Positions 11,223-22,119 are shown, counted from the stretch's first letter. The stretch: 64,000 nt of DNA from Paenirhizobium naphthalenivorans (GCF_007992095.1 NZ_BJZP01000001.1:186001-250000), one strand, 5' to 3'. Notes: generated by a model not told the origin, from the sequence alone. Translations and numbers: made by a program.

Positions 11223-12034
11223 CAGGCGACCTGGGCCGGGGGCTGGCCGGTCAGCAGCAGACGGGTGGCGGCTGCCACATCCGCCTGACGCATCAGGCTC
11301 TCGCCGACAAGGAAGGTGGAGATACCGCAGGATTGCAGACGCTGGCAGTCCTCGAAGGTGAATATGCCGCTCTCTCCGACCAGCAGGCGGTCGGACGGAA
11401 CCATGGGCGCCAGCCGTTCGCTGACCGATAGGCTGACCTCGAAGGTGCGCAGATTGCGATTGTTGATCCCGATCATCGGCGAGCCGAGCTTCACCGCCCG
11501 TTCGAGTTCTTCTTCGTCATGCACCTCGATCAGCACGTCCATGCCAAGCGCAAAGGCCTCATCCTCGAGCCGCCTAGCTTCGTCGTCGGACAGGGAGGCC
11601 ATGATCAGCAGAATGCAGTCGGCCCCATAGGCGCGGGCCTCATGCACTTGGTAGGGCTCGAACATGAAGTCCTTGCGCAAGGCCGGAAGGGCGCAGGCGG
11701 CGCGGGCCTGGACCAGATAGTCAAGCGAGCCTTGGAAGCTTGGCGTATCCGTCAGCACGGAAAGGCAGGCGGCACCGCCGGCCTCATAGGCCGCGGCAAG
11801 GGCAGGCGGATCGAAATCCGGGCGGATCAGGCCCTTGGAGGGACTGGCCTTCTTGATCTCGGCGATCAGACCGAAATCGCCGGCCGCGTGGCGCGTGGCA
11901 AGCGCGCGATGGAAGCCGCGCGGGGCGGCCTGTTCTGCGGCAAGCGCCTTGAGGTCGGCAAGCGAGCGAACGGCCTTCGCGGCGGCGATCTCTTCGCGCT
12001 TGTAGATTTCGATACGCTTGAGGATGTCTGCCAT
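11222..12034 (-). CDS. trpC: Indole-3-glycerol phosphate synthase
   Basis: Closes the indole ring in tryptophan synthesis. A 270-residue monofunctional TrpC (no TrpF fusion). Visible marks are [12 protein letters not shown] with the catalytic Lys, [36 protein letters not shown] and LVGESGIFT. It begins 10 bp after trpD, and its stop overlaps the moaC start. Grouping with trpD, and the absence of trpF, trpA and trpB here, is the rhizobial split arrangement of the pathway. Confidence 0.97.
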   Translation of the reverse strand: MADILKRIEIYKREEIAAAKAVRSLADLKALAAEQAAPRGFHRALATRHAAGDFGLIAEIKKASPSKGLIRPDFDPPALAAAYEAGGAACLSVLTDTPSFQGSLDYLVQARAACALPALRKDFMFEPYQVHEARAYGADCILLIMASLSDDEARRLEDEAFALGMDVLIEVHDEEELERAVKLGSPMIGINNRNLRTFEVSLSVSERLAPMVPSDRLLVGESGIFTFEDCQRLQSCGISTFLVGESLMRQADVAAATRLLLTGQPPAQVA

Positions 12035-12044
12035 GGCTTTCGTG

Positions 12045-13067
12045 TCAGTCCCGTGGTGCCTGGTTGGAAATGGCGATCAGTTTTTCGAGCGCCTGGGCGG
12101 CGGAGCCGCTGTCGAGCGACTGCGATGCCAGCGTCATGCCCTCGCGAACGCTGGTCGCCTTGCCGGCGACGATCAGCGAGGCGGCGGCGTTGCAGAGCGC
12201 CACGTCGCGATAGGCGTTTTTCGCGCCGTCAAGCACGGCTTTGAGCGCTGCCGCATTGAAGGCACCATCACCGCCGCGGATCGCGTCGAGTGTAACGGTG
12301 GGTACGCCGAAGTCCTCCGGTGTCAGTTCGAAGGTCGTGATCTCGCCGTCCTTCAGGGCCGCGACCTGGGTCGGGCCGGTGGTGGTGATCTCGTCTAGAC
12401 CGCTGCCATGGACGACCCAGGCACTTTCCAGCCCCAGATCGCGAAGGGCCTCGGCACCGGGCAGCAGCCATTCCGGCGAATAGACGCCGAACAGTTGGCG
12501 CTTGACGCTGGCGGGGCTCGAAAGCGGACCGACGATGTTGAAGATTGTCCGGGTTCCGAGCTCGACGCGGGCCGCGCCGACATGGCGCATGGCCGGATGA
12601 TGAAGCTGGGCAAACATGAAGCCGATACCGGCTTCGCGAATACAGCGGGCAATGGTTTCCGGGTCAATGTCGAGACGCACGCCAAGAGCAGAAAGGCTGT
12701 CGGCGGCGCCCGACTTGGAACTGAGGGCACGGTTGCCATGTTTGGCAACCGGCACGCCCGCACCGGCGACGATCAGGGCCGCCAGTGTCGAGATGTTGTA
12801 GGTATTTGTGCCATCGCCACCGGTACCAACGATGTCGATAGCATCGGCCGGAGCGTCGACGGGGACCATCTTGGAGCGCATGATGGAAACAGCGCCGGCG
12901 ATCTCGTCAACGGTTTCTCCACGGACGCGCAGCGCCATCAGAAAACCGCCGATCTGGGCCATGCTGGCCTCGCCCGACATCAGGACTTCGAAGGCGCCGC
13001 TCGCTTCCTCGCGGGTGAGAGCATGGCGGGTTGCGACTTTGGCGATATAGGGCTTCAGACCGGACAT
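12045..13067 (-). CDS. trpD: Anthranilate phosphoribosyltransferase
   Basis: Transfers phosphoribose from PRPP to anthranilate in tryptophan synthesis. 340 residues, typical. The PRPP site [17 protein letters not shown] is intact, followed by [22 protein letters not shown] and the [27 protein letters not shown] stretch that binds anthranilate and Mg. It starts 19 bp after the ppiD stop, so it is likely read on the same message. Confidence 0.97.
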   Translation of the reverse strand: MSGLKPYIAKVATRHALTREEASGAFEVLMSGEASMAQIGGFLMALRVRGETVDEIAGAVSIMRSKMVPVDAPADAIDIVGTGGDGTNTYNISTLAALIVAGAGVPVAKHGNRALSSKSGAADSLSALGVRLDIDPETIARCIREAGIGFMFAQLHHPAMRHVGAARVELGTRTIFNIVGPLSSPASVKRQLFGVYSPEWLLPGAEALRDLGLESAWVVHGSGLDEITTTGPTQVAALKDGEITTFELTPEDFGVPTVTLDAIRGGDGAFNAAALKAVLDGAKNAYRDVALCNAAASLIVAGKATSVREGMTLASQSLDSGSAAQALEKLIAISNQAPRD

Positions 13068-13086
13068 ATGTTAAACTCCCCCGTCC

Positions 13087-14976
13087 TCAGCGGACCATCG
13101 CCTGTTCGGCGAGCTGCTGGTTAATCGTCACGCCATAGTCATTCTGCAACCGGTTGACCATCTGGTCGAGAATGTCGTCACCGGCGGCCTTGGCAATTTG
13201 GGTGATTTGAGCGTCGTCGTTCGCAAGGGCATCAGTCCTCGGCTGATCCTGGACGTCCGTCACCTTGAGCAGGATCTGGGTTTCCGGATCACCGCCCGTC
13301 GCGCTAGCCACTGTGCCGACCGGGCCGGAGAAGGCGGCGATTATGGCTGCCGGACCGAGGACCGCGTCTTCAGTCTGGCGGCGGATGCCGGCCTTGGTCT
13401 CGACCGCGATGCCAAGTTCGGCGGCGATCACGTCAAGCGTTTCGCCCTTGGCAGCACGTTCCTTTAGGCTTTCGGCCTTGGCGCCGAGTGCGGTCTTTTG
13501 CTGCTCGGCGACCCAGTCGGCCGTCGCCTTCTCGCGGACCTCATCGAGGGAACGATCGTGCTCGGCGAAGATGTCTTTCACTTCGAGCCAGATATAACCA
13601 TCCTTGCCAGTATTGATCGGTAAGGCCTCGACGCCGACGTCGGTCGTGAACACTTCGGCCATGAGCGCGGCACGTTCGGGCAGGTCGGGAACGTCGCTAC
13701 CGCTCTCGTCCTTACCGTTGCGGTCGGCCGCCTTGACGGAGATTGCCTTGAGTTTGAGCTGGCTGGCCGCCTCCTCAAGTGTCGAGCCACCGGCGCGCAG
13801 ATCCTCGAACTGGTCATGCATGCTGGCGATATCCTCGATCGCGGCCGCTTCGGCCAGCGCCTCTCGGATTTCATCCTTGACCTCGTCCAGAGGACGGGTG
13901 CGGCCTTCCTTGACATTGGTTATACGGAGAATGACCGGCCCGAGCGCGCCATCAACGACGTCGGTCGTGCCGCCTTCCTTGGTGATGGCGAATGCAGCGG
14001 CGGCAAGCACGGGATCGGGAAGCTTTTCACGGGTGAAATCGCCAAGAAGTACGTCACTTGCGGTCTTGCCCTGATCGGCGACCAGCTGATCGAAACTGGT
14101 GCCAGACTTCAATTCCGTCGCTGCGGCCTCTGCCATTTCCCGGGTCTCGAAGGTCAGCTGCTCGATCGTGCGGGTTCCAGCAATCTCGTAGTTCTTCTTA
14201 TGAGCCTCGTAATCCTGGCTGATCGCCGCGTCGGGAACCGCCGCCTTGTCGGCTATGTCGGTCGGTTCGAGTTTTACATAGGAAAAGCTACGGTATTCCG
14301 GCGCGCGATACCGTGCCTTGACCGTTTCGAACCATGCGGCGAGGGTCGCATCGTCGGCGGCCTTGATCGGGTCGATATTGGCATTGGTCAGCAGAAGATA
14401 GCTGATAGCGCGGCTTTCATTGCGATAGGCCTTGAGGGCATCGACAAGTACGTGCGGGGCGACGAAACCGTCGGAGGTCGCCTCGACGATCTGACTGCGG
14501 ATGGCCACCTTGGAGCGCTCCAGGATATAGTCATCTTCGCGCAGGCCGGCATTGCGCAGCCGCGTGGTGAAGAGATTACGGTCGAACTGGCCGCTCTCTG
14601 TCTTGAAGGCCGGATCCTCGGCGATCAACTGGGCGAGACGGTCCTTGGACAGGCCGAGGTTCATGTCCTCGGACAACTGGTCGAGGGCGGCACCAGCGGC
14701 GAGCTGGGCATAGACCTGGTTCGGCACGCCGAGCGCCTTGGCCTGTTCCGTGGTGAGCTGGGTCCCGAAGCGGCGGCCTAGGTCGGAAAGCTGGCGCTGG
14801 TAGGCAAGACGGAACTCGCTGGCGGAGACCTGTTGGTCGCCAACACTGATGACGGTGTCCGTTGCCGCGCTGAAGAGTGATGCGGAAATGCCCCAGATCC
14901 CGAAGGACGCGACCAAGAGGAGCATCAGCAGTTTGGCGACCAGGGTATGGGCAGCTTTTCTCAGAACTTCGAGCAT
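13087..14976 (-). CDS. PpiD-like periplasmic peptidyl-prolyl isomerase
   Basis: A 629-residue inner-membrane-anchored chaperone expected to assist folding of exported proteins. A short cytoplasmic start is followed by one membrane segment (about residues 12-33, LVAKLLMLLLVASFGIWGI). Then comes a SurA/PpiD-type N-terminal region (QVSASEFRLAYQRQLSDLGRRFG onward) and a parvulin-like rotamase domain around residues 250-370 (KNYEIAGTRTIEQLTFETREMAE to GPVILRITNVKEGR). The core is divergent from E. coli PpiD, as usual in rhizobia, so isomerase activity is not assured. It leads the trpDC-moaC-moeA run. Confidence 0.85.
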   Translation of the reverse strand: MLEVLRKAAHTLVAKLLMLLLVASFGIWGISASLFSAATDTVISVGDQQVSASEFRLAYQRQLSDLGRRFGTQLTTEQAKALGVPNQVYAQLAAGAALDQLSEDMNLGLSKDRLAQLIAEDPAFKTESGQFDRNLFTTRLRNAGLREDDYILERSKVAIRSQIVEATSDGFVAPHVLVDALKAYRNESRAISYLLLTNANIDPIKAADDATLAAWFETVKARYRAPEYRSFSYVKLEPTDIADKAAVPDAAISQDYEAHKKNYEIAGTRTIEQLTFETREMAEAAATELKSGTSFDQLVADQGKTASDVLLGDFTREKLPDPVLAAAAFAITKEGGTTDVVDGALGPVILRITNVKEGRTRPLDEVKDEIREALAEAAAIEDIASMHDQFEDLRAGGSTLEEAASQLKLKAISVKAADRNGKDESGSDVPDLPERAALMAEVFTTDVGVEALPINTGKDGYIWLEVKDIFAEHDRSLDEVREKATADWVAEQQKTALGAKAESLKERAAKGETLDVIAAELGIAVETKAGIRRQTEDAVLGPAAIIAAFSGPVGTVASATGGDPETQILLKVTDVQDQPRTDALANDDAQITQIAKAAGDDILDQMVNRLQNDYGVTINQQLAEQAMVR

Positions 14977-15250
14977 CGGAACTCAATTACCTCATTACGG
15001 GCCTTCGCAGACGGCGAAGCGGTTGACGTTCCTTAAAACAATCCGTTGCGGAAATGAAGGCATGTTCAGTGAAAAGGCGGCGGCCGGCCGCGCATCGCGG
15101 GGAAGCCGCCTTCGGTGACGCGGCGTTTGCGCCGTCGTTCGATGATGTTCGTGGATTTCGAAATGGAGAAGTAATGACGCGATCATTATAGGTACATACA
15201 AGATGCAAGATGGTGGCCTCGGGCTACTTCGCCACCGCATGGGAGCTGGG

Positions 15251-17887
15251 ATGATTGATATCGATAACGGCAGAAGACAAGCGGATAGGGCGACCGGCCT
15301 GACCGGGGAGCAGGCCGCGCGTGCGCTCGAACGGTTCGGGCCAAACCGCCTGCCTGTCGGCGCAAGCCCATCTTTCATCAAGGTTCTCGCTCTACAGTTC
15401 CTCAGCCCGCTGATCTATATTCTCATGGGGTCCGCCGTGCTCTCGGCGCTGATCAGCGAGATCACCGACGCGCTGTTCATCGCCGTTGTGTTGATGCTCA
15501 ATGGGATTGTCGGAGCGATCCAGGAATATTCGGCGGGTAAATCGGCGGCGGCGCTGCGGGCGCTGGAACAGCCGCATGCGACGGTGATCCGCGACGGTGC
15601 GCGCCAGACGATCGATGCGGCCGGGCTGGTGCCTGACGATCTGGTTCTGCTGGAATCGGGTGAACGCGTGCCGGCCGACATCCACCTCATCGACGTAAAC
15701 GGTCTGCAATGCGACGAGGCCGCACACACCGGCGAGTCGCGCGCAGTTGCCAAGGATGCTGGCGATCTGGTCTTTGCCGGAACGATCGTGACACGGGGGC
15801 GGGCCCGCGGTCTGGTGGTGGCGACCGGCAGCCGGACCGAACTCGGGCGCATTGCGGGGGCCATCCAGGAGCGGTCGAGCGCCAAGCCGCCGCTGATGAT
15901 CCGTATGGAGGATTTCACCCGGCTGATCGCGGTGTCGGTCGGGGTGGCCATCGTCTTCCTGATTGCCGTCGGGCTCTGGCGACAGATGCCGATCGGCGAA
16001 TTGCTCACCATGTCGATCGGGCTTGCCGTCAGCGCCATCCCGGAGGGCTTGCCGATCGCCATCACGGTGGCGCTGGCGATCGGCATGCGCCGGATGGCGA
16101 AGGTCAATGTCGTGGTGCGTAATCTGCCGGCGGTCGAGTCGCTCGGCTCCTGCACCATGATCGCAACCGACAAGACCGGTACGCTGACGCTCAACGAACT
16201 GACGGTCACCGACATATGTCTGCCAGACGACAGCCATTGGCTGTTCGATACCGGTGCCGACCCCATTGCCGGCGGGATCCACAACGGTGACGGCGCACAC
16301 GGTCCGGCGACCCAGGCGGTCCAGCGTCTGTTGCTTGCCGCCTCCCTTCCGAACGAAGGCGAAATCACTCGCAACCACGGCGGTGGTTTGGACCAGATGG
16401 GGGATACGGTGGACGTCGCGCTACTGGCGGCGGCCCACAAGGGCGGGCTCAGCAAGCGAGATCTGATGGACCGATACCGGCTTGAGAAGCGCATCCCCTA
16501 CGAGCCTGAACTGAAATATGCGGCATCCTTCCATTTGGACAAGGACCATGTGCATATCTTCGTCAAGGGCGCGCCGGAAATGCTGAGGACCATGTGCGGC
16601 ACCATGCAGGTCGGGGACCAGACGGTGCCGGTCGATCATGCGCTGTTACATCGGCAGATGGATGCGATGACGCGTAGGGGGCTCAGGGTCCTGGCCTTCG
16701 CCGAGGGCCGCTTGGCCCATAGCTGCAATGGCGATTATGGCGACCACATGCTGTTCGACCTCAATTTTCTTGGCTTTGCCGGGATGCAGGACCCGATTCG
16801 GCCGGAGGTGCCGGCGGCACTTGCCGCCTGCCGTACCGCCGGCATCGAAGTGGCGGTGATTACTGGCGACGATCCGCGGACGGCAACCGTGATCGCCCGC
16901 GAGGCCGGGCTCGTGTTCGCGCCCGAGGACGTCGCGACCGGCGATCAGGTCGCCGAGGCGCTGGCAGTTGGGGAAAGTGTGCTCGACGAACTCACTCGGC
17001 ATGTGCGCGTGTTTGCCCGGATGAAGCCCGACCACAAGCTCGCCGTCGTCCGCTCGCTCGCCCGCAACGGGCATTATGTGGCGGTGACTGGAGACGGGGT
17101 GAATGACGCGCCGGCGCTCAAGCACGCGCATGTCGGCGTGGCGATGGGGCGGGCTGGAACGGATGTCGCCAAGGAGAGCGCAGACATTATCCTGACCGAC
17201 GACAATTTCGCGTCGATCGTCGCTGGCATCCGTGAAGGGCGGGTCGCCTACAGCAATATTCGCAAGGTCGTGTTCATGCTGGTGTCGACCGGTGCGGCGG
17301 AAGTGCTGATTTTCCTTTTCGCCATGATCCTTGGCACACCGATGCCGCTGACGGCGGTGCAGCTTCTCTGGCTGAACCTCGTCACCAACGGCGGCCAGGA
17401 TGTAGCCCTGGTGACGGAACCGGCGGAAGGTGATGAGCTTCAGCGTCCGGTGCGCCGGCCTGAGGAATCGCTGTTCGACCCGCTGATGATCCGCAGAATC
17501 GTCGTGGCGACGCTGCTGATGGGAGGCGGCGGCTTTGGCCTTTTCTATTGGTTGATTTCGACCGGAACCAGTGAGTTTGCCGCGCGCAACCTTCTGCTTG
17601 TGCTCTTTGTGCTGTTTGAGAACTTCCAGTGCATCAACAGCCGCTCGGAGCGGCGATCTGTCTTTCGTCAATCATTGCTCTCGAACCCATTCCTGTTGAT
17701 CGGAATTATCGGTTCGCAGGCATTGCATATGGGTGCCATGTATATGCCGGGCTTGAACAACCTCCTTGGCGTTGCTCCAATCTCGCCGGAGCAATGGCTG
17801 TGGTTGCTTGTCCTGGCCTCCGGCCTGCTGGCGGTGAGCGAGTTTGAGAAGATCATCTACCGCCGGCAGTTGGCGGCTCGTCTCTGA
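15251..17887 (+). CDS. Type II P-type cation-transporting ATPase
   Basis: An 878-residue ATP-driven cation pump of the plasma membrane. In order: a cation-ATPase N-terminal domain (GLTGEQAARALERFGPN), the actuator TGES, the M4 motif PEGLP (264-268), the phosphorylated Asp307 in DKTGTLT, a nucleotide-binding domain with FVKGAPE, then TGDD and GDGVNDAPAL, and a six-helix C-terminal block. Hydrophobic segments total about ten. In M6 the ion ligands read N709-LVT-N713-GGQD717, so the Asp of Ca2+ pumps is replaced by Asn. Ca2+, Mn2+, Na+ or K+ cannot be settled. ATG 15251 has GGGAG upstream; in-frame ATGs at 15203 and 15236 are alternatives. Confidence 0.88.
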   Translation: MIDIDNGRRQADRATGLTGEQAARALERFGPNRLPVGASPSFIKVLALQFLSPLIYILMGSAVLSALISEITDALFIAVVLMLNGIVGAIQEYSAGKSAAALRALEQPHATVIRDGARQTIDAAGLVPDDLVLLESGERVPADIHLIDVNGLQCDEAAHTGESRAVAKDAGDLVFAGTIVTRGRARGLVVATGSRTELGRIAGAIQERSSAKPPLMIRMEDFTRLIAVSVGVAIVFLIAVGLWRQMPIGELLTMSIGLAVSAIPEGLPIAITVALAIGMRRMAKVNVVVRNLPAVESLGSCTMIATDKTGTLTLNELTVTDICLPDDSHWLFDTGADPIAGGIHNGDGAHGPATQAVQRLLLAASLPNEGEITRNHGGGLDQMGDTVDVALLAAAHKGGLSKRDLMDRYRLEKRIPYEPELKYAASFHLDKDHVHIFVKGAPEMLRTMCGTMQVGDQTVPVDHALLHRQMDAMTRRGLRVLAFAEGRLAHSCNGDYGDHMLFDLNFLGFAGMQDPIRPEVPAALAACRTAGIEVAVITGDDPRTATVIAREAGLVFAPEDVATGDQVAEALAVGESVLDELTRHVRVFARMKPDHKLAVVRSLARNGHYVAVTGDGVNDAPALKHAHVGVAMGRAGTDVAKESADIILTDDNFASIVAGIREGRVAYSNIRKVVFMLVSTGAAEVLIFLFAMILGTPMPLTAVQLLWLNLVTNGGQDVALVTEPAEGDELQRPVRRPEESLFDPLMIRRIVVATLLMGGGGFGLFYWLISTGTSEFAARNLLLVLFVLFENFQCINSRSERRSVFRQSLLSNPFLLIGIIGSQALHMGAMYMPGLNNLLGVAPISPEQWLWLLVLASGLLAVSEFEKIIYRRQLAARL

Positions 17888-17926
17888 AGCAGGCCGGAGG
17901 CAGACCAAAGAAGGCGCAAACCCAAG

Positions 17927-17957
17927 AAAAAAGCCGCCGGATTGCTCCGACGGCTTT
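17927..17957. terminator. Bidirectional terminator between ATPase and gltA
   Basis: AAAAGCCGCCGGA, loop TTGC, TCCGACGGCTTTT: a 13-bp stem with one C/A mismatch, with A-run and T-run at the two sides. It can serve both convergent genes. Confidence 0.85.
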
Positions 17958-17981
17958 TCACTTGACTGGGCTCTGCTGCGC

Positions 17982-19271
17982 TCAGCGCTGCGAAACCGGT
18001 GTATAATCGCGCTTCGGTGCGCCGGTGTAGAGCTGACGCGGACGGCCGATGCGCTGCTGCGGATCCTCGATCATCTCGTTCCACTGGGCGATCCAGCCGA
18101 CGGTGCGGGCGAGAGCGAAGAGAACGGTGAACATGGTCGTCGGGAAGCCGAGGGCGCGAAGCGTGATACCCGAGTAGAAGTCGACGTTCGGGTAGAGCTT
18201 CTTTTCCTTGAAGTAGGGATCGTTGAGCGCGATCTTTTCGAGCTCGAGTGCGACCTGCATTAGCGGATCATCCGAATGGCCGGTGGCTTCCAGCACTTCG
18301 TACATGGTCTTCTGCATGATCTTGGCGCGCGGGTCGTAGTTCTTGTACACGCGATGACCAAAGCCCATCAGACGGAACGGATCGTTCTTGTCCTTGGCGC
18401 GGGCGATGTATTCGGGAATGCGGTCAACGGTGCCGATTTCCTGCAGCATGTTGAGGGCTGCCTCGTTGGCGCCGCCGTGGGCCGGGCCCCAGAGGCAGGC
18501 AATGCCGGCCGCGATGCAGGCGAACGGGTTGGCGCCCGAGGAGCCTGCGAGGCGAACGGTCGAGGTCGATGCGTTCTGCTCGTGGTCGGCATGCAGGATG
18601 AAGATGCGATCCATGGCGCGAGCCAGAACCGGATTCACCTTGTAATCGTCGCACGGTACGGCAAAGCACATGTGCAGGAAGTTCGCAGCATAATCGAGAT
18701 TGTTGCGCGGATAAACGAAGGGTTGGCCGATGTGGTACTTATAGGCCATTGCGGCGATCGTCGGCATCTTGGCGATCATGCGCAGCGAGGCGACCATGCG
18801 CTGATGCGGATCGGTGATGTCGGTGGAGTCGTGGTAGAAGGCGGACAAGGCGCCGACGGTGCCGACCATGACAGCCATCGGGTGGGCGTCACGGCGATAG
18901 CCGGAGAAGAACTTGGACATCTGCTCATGCACCATGGTGTGGTGCGTGACGCGATAGTCGAAATCCTTCTTCTGCACGGCGGTCGGCAGTTCGCCGTAGA
19001 GCAGCAGGTAGCAGACTTCGAGGAAGTCGCCTTTTTCGGCGAGCTGTTCGATCGGATAGCCGCGGTGCAGCAGAACGCCTTCATCGCCGTCGATGTAGGT
19101 GATCTTGGATTCGCAGGACGCCGTAGAGGTGAAGCCCGGGTCGTAAGTGAAGGCGCCGGTGTTCTTGTAAAGGGCGCCGATGTCGATGACATCGGGCCCG
19201 ATCGTACCGGTCTTCACGGTCAGGTCGACCGATGTTTCCCCGAGTTTCAAAGAAGCGCTTTTGTCCGTCAT
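17982..19271 (-). CDS. gltA: Citrate synthase
   Basis: Condenses acetyl-CoA and oxaloacetate, the entry step of the TCA cycle, fed here by the pyruvate dehydrogenase genes further on. The 429-residue length fits the type II hexameric enzyme of Gram-negatives. Active-site segments are visible: [22 protein letters not shown] with the catalytic His, [14 protein letters not shown] and the YPNVDFYSG region with the catalytic Asp. ATG 19271 has GGAGG nine bases upstream; the frame is open for 67 further codons that do not resemble the family. A stem-loop lies in the leader. Confidence 0.97.
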   Translation of the reverse strand: MTDKSASLKLGETSVDLTVKTGTIGPDVIDIGALYKNTGAFTYDPGFTSTASCESKITYIDGDEGVLLHRGYPIEQLAEKGDFLEVCYLLLYGELPTAVQKKDFDYRVTHHTMVHEQMSKFFSGYRRDAHPMAVMVGTVGALSAFYHDSTDITDPHQRMVASLRMIAKMPTIAAMAYKYHIGQPFVYPRNNLDYAANFLHMCFAVPCDDYKVNPVLARAMDRIFILHADHEQNASTSTVRLAGSSGANPFACIAAGIACLWGPAHGGANEAALNMLQEIGTVDRIPEYIARAKDKNDPFRLMGFGHRVYKNYDPRAKIMQKTMYEVLEATGHSDDPLMQVALELEKIALNDPYFKEKKLYPNVDFYSGITLRALGFPTTMFTVLFALARTVGWIAQWNEMIEDPQQRIGRPRQLYTGAPKRDYTPVSQR

Positions 19272-19294
19272 GCTAATCCTCCGGAATTGGCGGG

Positions 19295-19316
19295 AAGGCG
19301 TCCGAAAGGGCGCCTT
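19295..19316 (-). promoter_or_regulatory. Stem-loop in the gltA leader
   Basis: AAGGCGTCC, GAAA, GGGCGCCTT on the plus strand: nine pairs with one G-T wobble, 23 bp upstream of the gltA start and close to its ribosome binding site. On the gltA mRNA the corresponding pair is a C/A mismatch, so the fold is weaker there. No T-tract follows, so it is not a terminator. It may affect translation or mRNA stability. Confidence 0.35.
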
Positions 19317-19483
19317 GGGGTTAAGCGTAGGGATGTAGCTATATGATCCGGAAGTTAATGCCAAGCTATCCGAAGGGCAAATTGTGCGTCGCGAAAGGCC
19401 CTGAAACATGAATTGGTTTGGGCTAAATCGATTGAATAATTTTGACGGGAGATAGCTTTCCTGAACACGCATAGCTTGTTAGT

Positions 19484-19498
19484 TTGGCGCGGCGCCAA
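19484..19498. promoter_or_regulatory. 15-bp palindrome between gltA and comEC
   Basis: TTGGCGC-G-GCGCCAA, a perfect inverted repeat with a one-base centre, about 210 bp upstream of gltA and 41 bp before the chosen comEC start. Its shape suggests a dimeric repressor site; I do not recognise the regulator. Confidence 0.4.
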
Positions 19499-19539
19499 GA
19501 CGCCTCCGGTCTCCGGCTAGAACCGGCGCGGATGCGGCG

Positions 19540-22119
19540 GTGAGGGAGCGGAACGTGGAGGTTCTGTCCGATCGACAAGGTTCGGCGACAAGGGGCGATG
19601 GGGTGCCAACCCCGCCGGTCATTCCGTGTGTCATGTTCCCTGTTGGGCCGGCTCGTCGTCGGACCACCGCTGGTTTCTCGGTGCGTGTGCGGGCCCTGTC
19701 GCGAAGGAGCCGGGAACGCTTTTCCACAGCACTCGGCCAGGAGGAGGACCATGGTCATTTCTTCCTCTTTGTGCCGGTCTTCCTCGGTGTTGGCGCGGTG
19801 TGCTGGTTTTCGCTCGGTCGGCCGGCGCCCACACTGGTCATTGCGGTCCTGTTTTTCATTGCGGTTGCAGTCTTCGCCCTTGCCGGATCGGGGCGGCGGG
19901 TGGGGCGCTGCGGTCTTGCCGCGGTGTCGCTGTGGCTGGCGGGCATGCTTGCGGCCGACTTCGAGTCGCGTCGTATGGCAACGACGATCCTCGATACCGG
20001 CGTAACGACGGTATTGACCGGCATCGTCGAGCGCCGCGAGCCCGGCGCGAACGGTGAATGGCGCTATGTCCTGCGCCTCTCATCCACCGCCGAACCACGG
20101 CTGAAGCGTCCGCCCGAACGGGTTTCGCTGGTGGCACGGGGCAGGCATCAGCCGGTCCTGCTTGGGGAGCGGTTGACGGGCAGGGCCAGGCTTTCACCAC
20201 CCTCCGGACCGGCTTTGCCCGGCCTCAACGATTTCGCCTTCGCCAACTATTTCGACGGGGTTGGTGCCGTCGGATTCTTCCTCGGGGCCCCACAGGGGTT
20301 GGGATCAGCAGCGGAATTGGGCGAGGAGGGGGATTGGTCGATCGGCGAGCGTTGGCTCTTTTCCCTGCGCGACGGTATATCGGAACGTCTCCGCAATGTC
20401 ATTGGTGGCGATGCGGGCGCCTTCGCCACGGCAATCATCACTGGCGAGCGGCGCTCCATGTCACGCGCGACGACAGAAGCGTTGCGGCTTTCGGGCCTTG
20501 CCCATATCACCGCGATCTCCGGCCTTCACATGGCGCTCGCCTCGGGCATCTTCTTCGTTGGGTTGCGCATGCTGCTCAGCCTCCTGCCGGGGGTCGCCCA
20601 GGGGTTTGCGATCAAGAAGCTGGCTGCTGCGGGCGCGCTGATGGCCGCCTTCGCATATCTCCTGATCTCCGGCCATCAGGTGTCCGCTGTCAGAGCCTTC
20701 GTGATGACCGCGATCATGCTCGTCGCGGTGTTGTTTGACCGCCCAGCGGTCAGTCTGCGTAATCTGGCGATCGCGGCGATCGTCATCATCGCCATTACAC
20801 CTTCGGCGGTGATGGGGCCGAGCTTTCAGATGTCATTCGGCGCGACGGCGGCGCTGATTGCCGGCTATGCGGCGTGGCGGGCACGGCCGCGGCGTAATGC
20901 TCTCAAATTCAAATTTCCCGGCGCAGGCTTGCTCGGGGCCACGGGCCGACTGATCGGCGCGACATTTCTCACCTCGCTGATCGGTGGCCTGTCGACCGCC
21001 ATCTTCGCCATCGCTCACTTCCACCGGTTGGCGCCGCACGGCATGGAGGCCAATCTGGCGGCCATGCCGATCATCTCCCTTATGGTCATGCCGGCCGGGC
21101 TCGGCGCGATGCTGCTTATGCCCTTCGGGCTCGATGCCCCGCTGCTTTGGCTGATGGGGCTCGGTCTCGACTGGGTCCTTTTGATTGCCCGGGCCGTGGC
21201 CGGATGGGACGACGCGATCGGATTTACCCGGATGCCGGCGTGGTTTCTACCGTCGGCTGCGACTGGTTTGCTGCTTATGACGCTGTTGCGGACACGCTTG
21301 CGCCACGTCGGAACGGTGCTGTTTGCTGGCAGCATCACCATAGTCGCAATGGCGCCAGCGCATGCGCCGGCGGAGGTGGTGATCTCGGAGGATGGAGGGC
21401 TGGTCGGTCTGCGCGTGGCGGAGAGGCGGCTTGCGACCAATCGCGTCCGCCCGCCGCGTTTCGTTTTTGAGCAATGGCGTGCCGCACTCGGCCTCGACGA
21501 GCATGTCGCCCCGGAAGAGCTCAGCATCCAGACCGAAGCAAAACCGCTGCCGCACCGCGCATCTGCCCCGTCTGCTGTGGGGGCTGATAGACCACAAACA
21601 GACACCCGTCGCCAGGAGCGGCAGTGGTCGAACGATGAACTGATCGCAGTGGGCAAGCGGATGCAAACGGCCTTGCAGGACGATGGGGTGGCGCGTTTTC
21701 GTTGCGAACCCAAAGCCTGGTGTGTGGCGCGGTTGAGCGGTGGCTGGACGATCGCGACGGTAGACGAAACTGCCTTTGTCGGCCCCGCCTGCGACACGGC
21801 GGACATCGTCGTCACCGCTCGCCGTATGGCCTTTCCCTCTTGCCGCTCCGGCGCGCGGCTGTTCACTGCCGAAACGCTCAGGGCCACGGGCGCGGTGGAG
21901 TTACACCTCGGACGCCTGGACATTCGCGAGGTGGTTGTGACCACATCCTTATCCGAGGATTTGCGCCCCTGGTCCGTTCACCGTCTCTATGACTGGCGCA
22001 CCAACCGCTTTCTCGAGCCGGGCATGCCGGGCAGTCCGAACTCGCCGAAACCTGTTGATCCTGCGAAGCATCCAGGGGTCGTGAGGGTCCGGGATGACGT
22101 CAATGATAGCGGCGAATGA
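19540..22119 (+). CDS. comEC: ComEC/Rec2-type DNA-transport membrane protein
   Basis: An 859-residue polytopic protein of the ComEC family, the inner-membrane channel for DNA uptake where competence exists. A soluble N-terminal stretch is followed by membrane segments and a DUF4131-type domain (about 95-260), then the competence domain (about 280-570) with the [15 protein letters not shown] motif and many membrane helices. The C-terminal 230 residues are soluble but I see no metallo-beta-lactamase HxHxDH signature, as in other rhizobial members. The start is uncertain: GTG 19540 is the most upstream; ATG 19633 is possible. The last 20 bases overlap lexA convergently. Transformation in this organism is not implied. 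Confidence 0.82.
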   Translation: MRERNVEVLSDRQGSATRGDGVPTPPVIPCVMFPVGPARRRTTAGFSVRVRALSRRSRERFSTALGQEEDHGHFFLFVPVFLGVGAVCWFSLGRPAPTLVIAVLFFIAVAVFALAGSGRRVGRCGLAAVSLWLAGMLAADFESRRMATTILDTGVTTVLTGIVERREPGANGEWRYVLRLSSTAEPRLKRPPERVSLVARGRHQPVLLGERLTGRARLSPPSGPALPGLNDFAFANYFDGVGAVGFFLGAPQGLGSAAELGEEGDWSIGERWLFSLRDGISERLRNVIGGDAGAFATAIITGERRSMSRATTEALRLSGLAHITAISGLHMALASGIFFVGLRMLLSLLPGVAQGFAIKKLAAAGALMAAFAYLLISGHQVSAVRAFVMTAIMLVAVLFDRPAVSLRNLAIAAIVIIAITPSAVMGPSFQMSFGATAALIAGYAAWRARPRRNALKFKFPGAGLLGATGRLIGATFLTSLIGGLSTAIFAIAHFHRLAPHGMEANLAAMPIISLMVMPAGLGAMLLMPFGLDAPLLWLMGLGLDWVLLIARAVAGWDDAIGFTRMPAWFLPSAATGLLLMTLLRTRLRHVGTVLFAGSITIVAMAPAHAPAEVVISEDGGLVGLRVAERRLATNRVRPPRFVFEQWRAALGLDEHVAPEELSIQTEAKPLPHRASAPSAVGADRPQTDTRRQERQWSNDELIAVGKRMQTALQDDGVARFRCEPKAWCVARLSGGWTIATVDETAFVGPACDTADIVVTARRMAFPSCRSGARLFTAETLRATGAVELHLGRLDIREVVVTTSLSEDLRPWSVHRLYDWRTNRFLEPGMPGSPNSPKPVDPAKHPGVVRVRDDVNDSGE

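Noticed and set aside
14987..15208. Short open frames in the ppiD-ATPase gap.
   Set aside because: No ribosome binding site or family pattern; the region is better explained as divergent promoters.
19272..19472. A 67-codon N-terminal extension of citrate synthase.
   Set aside because: It covers the leader hairpin and ribosome binding site, and the resulting N-terminus does not fit the family.
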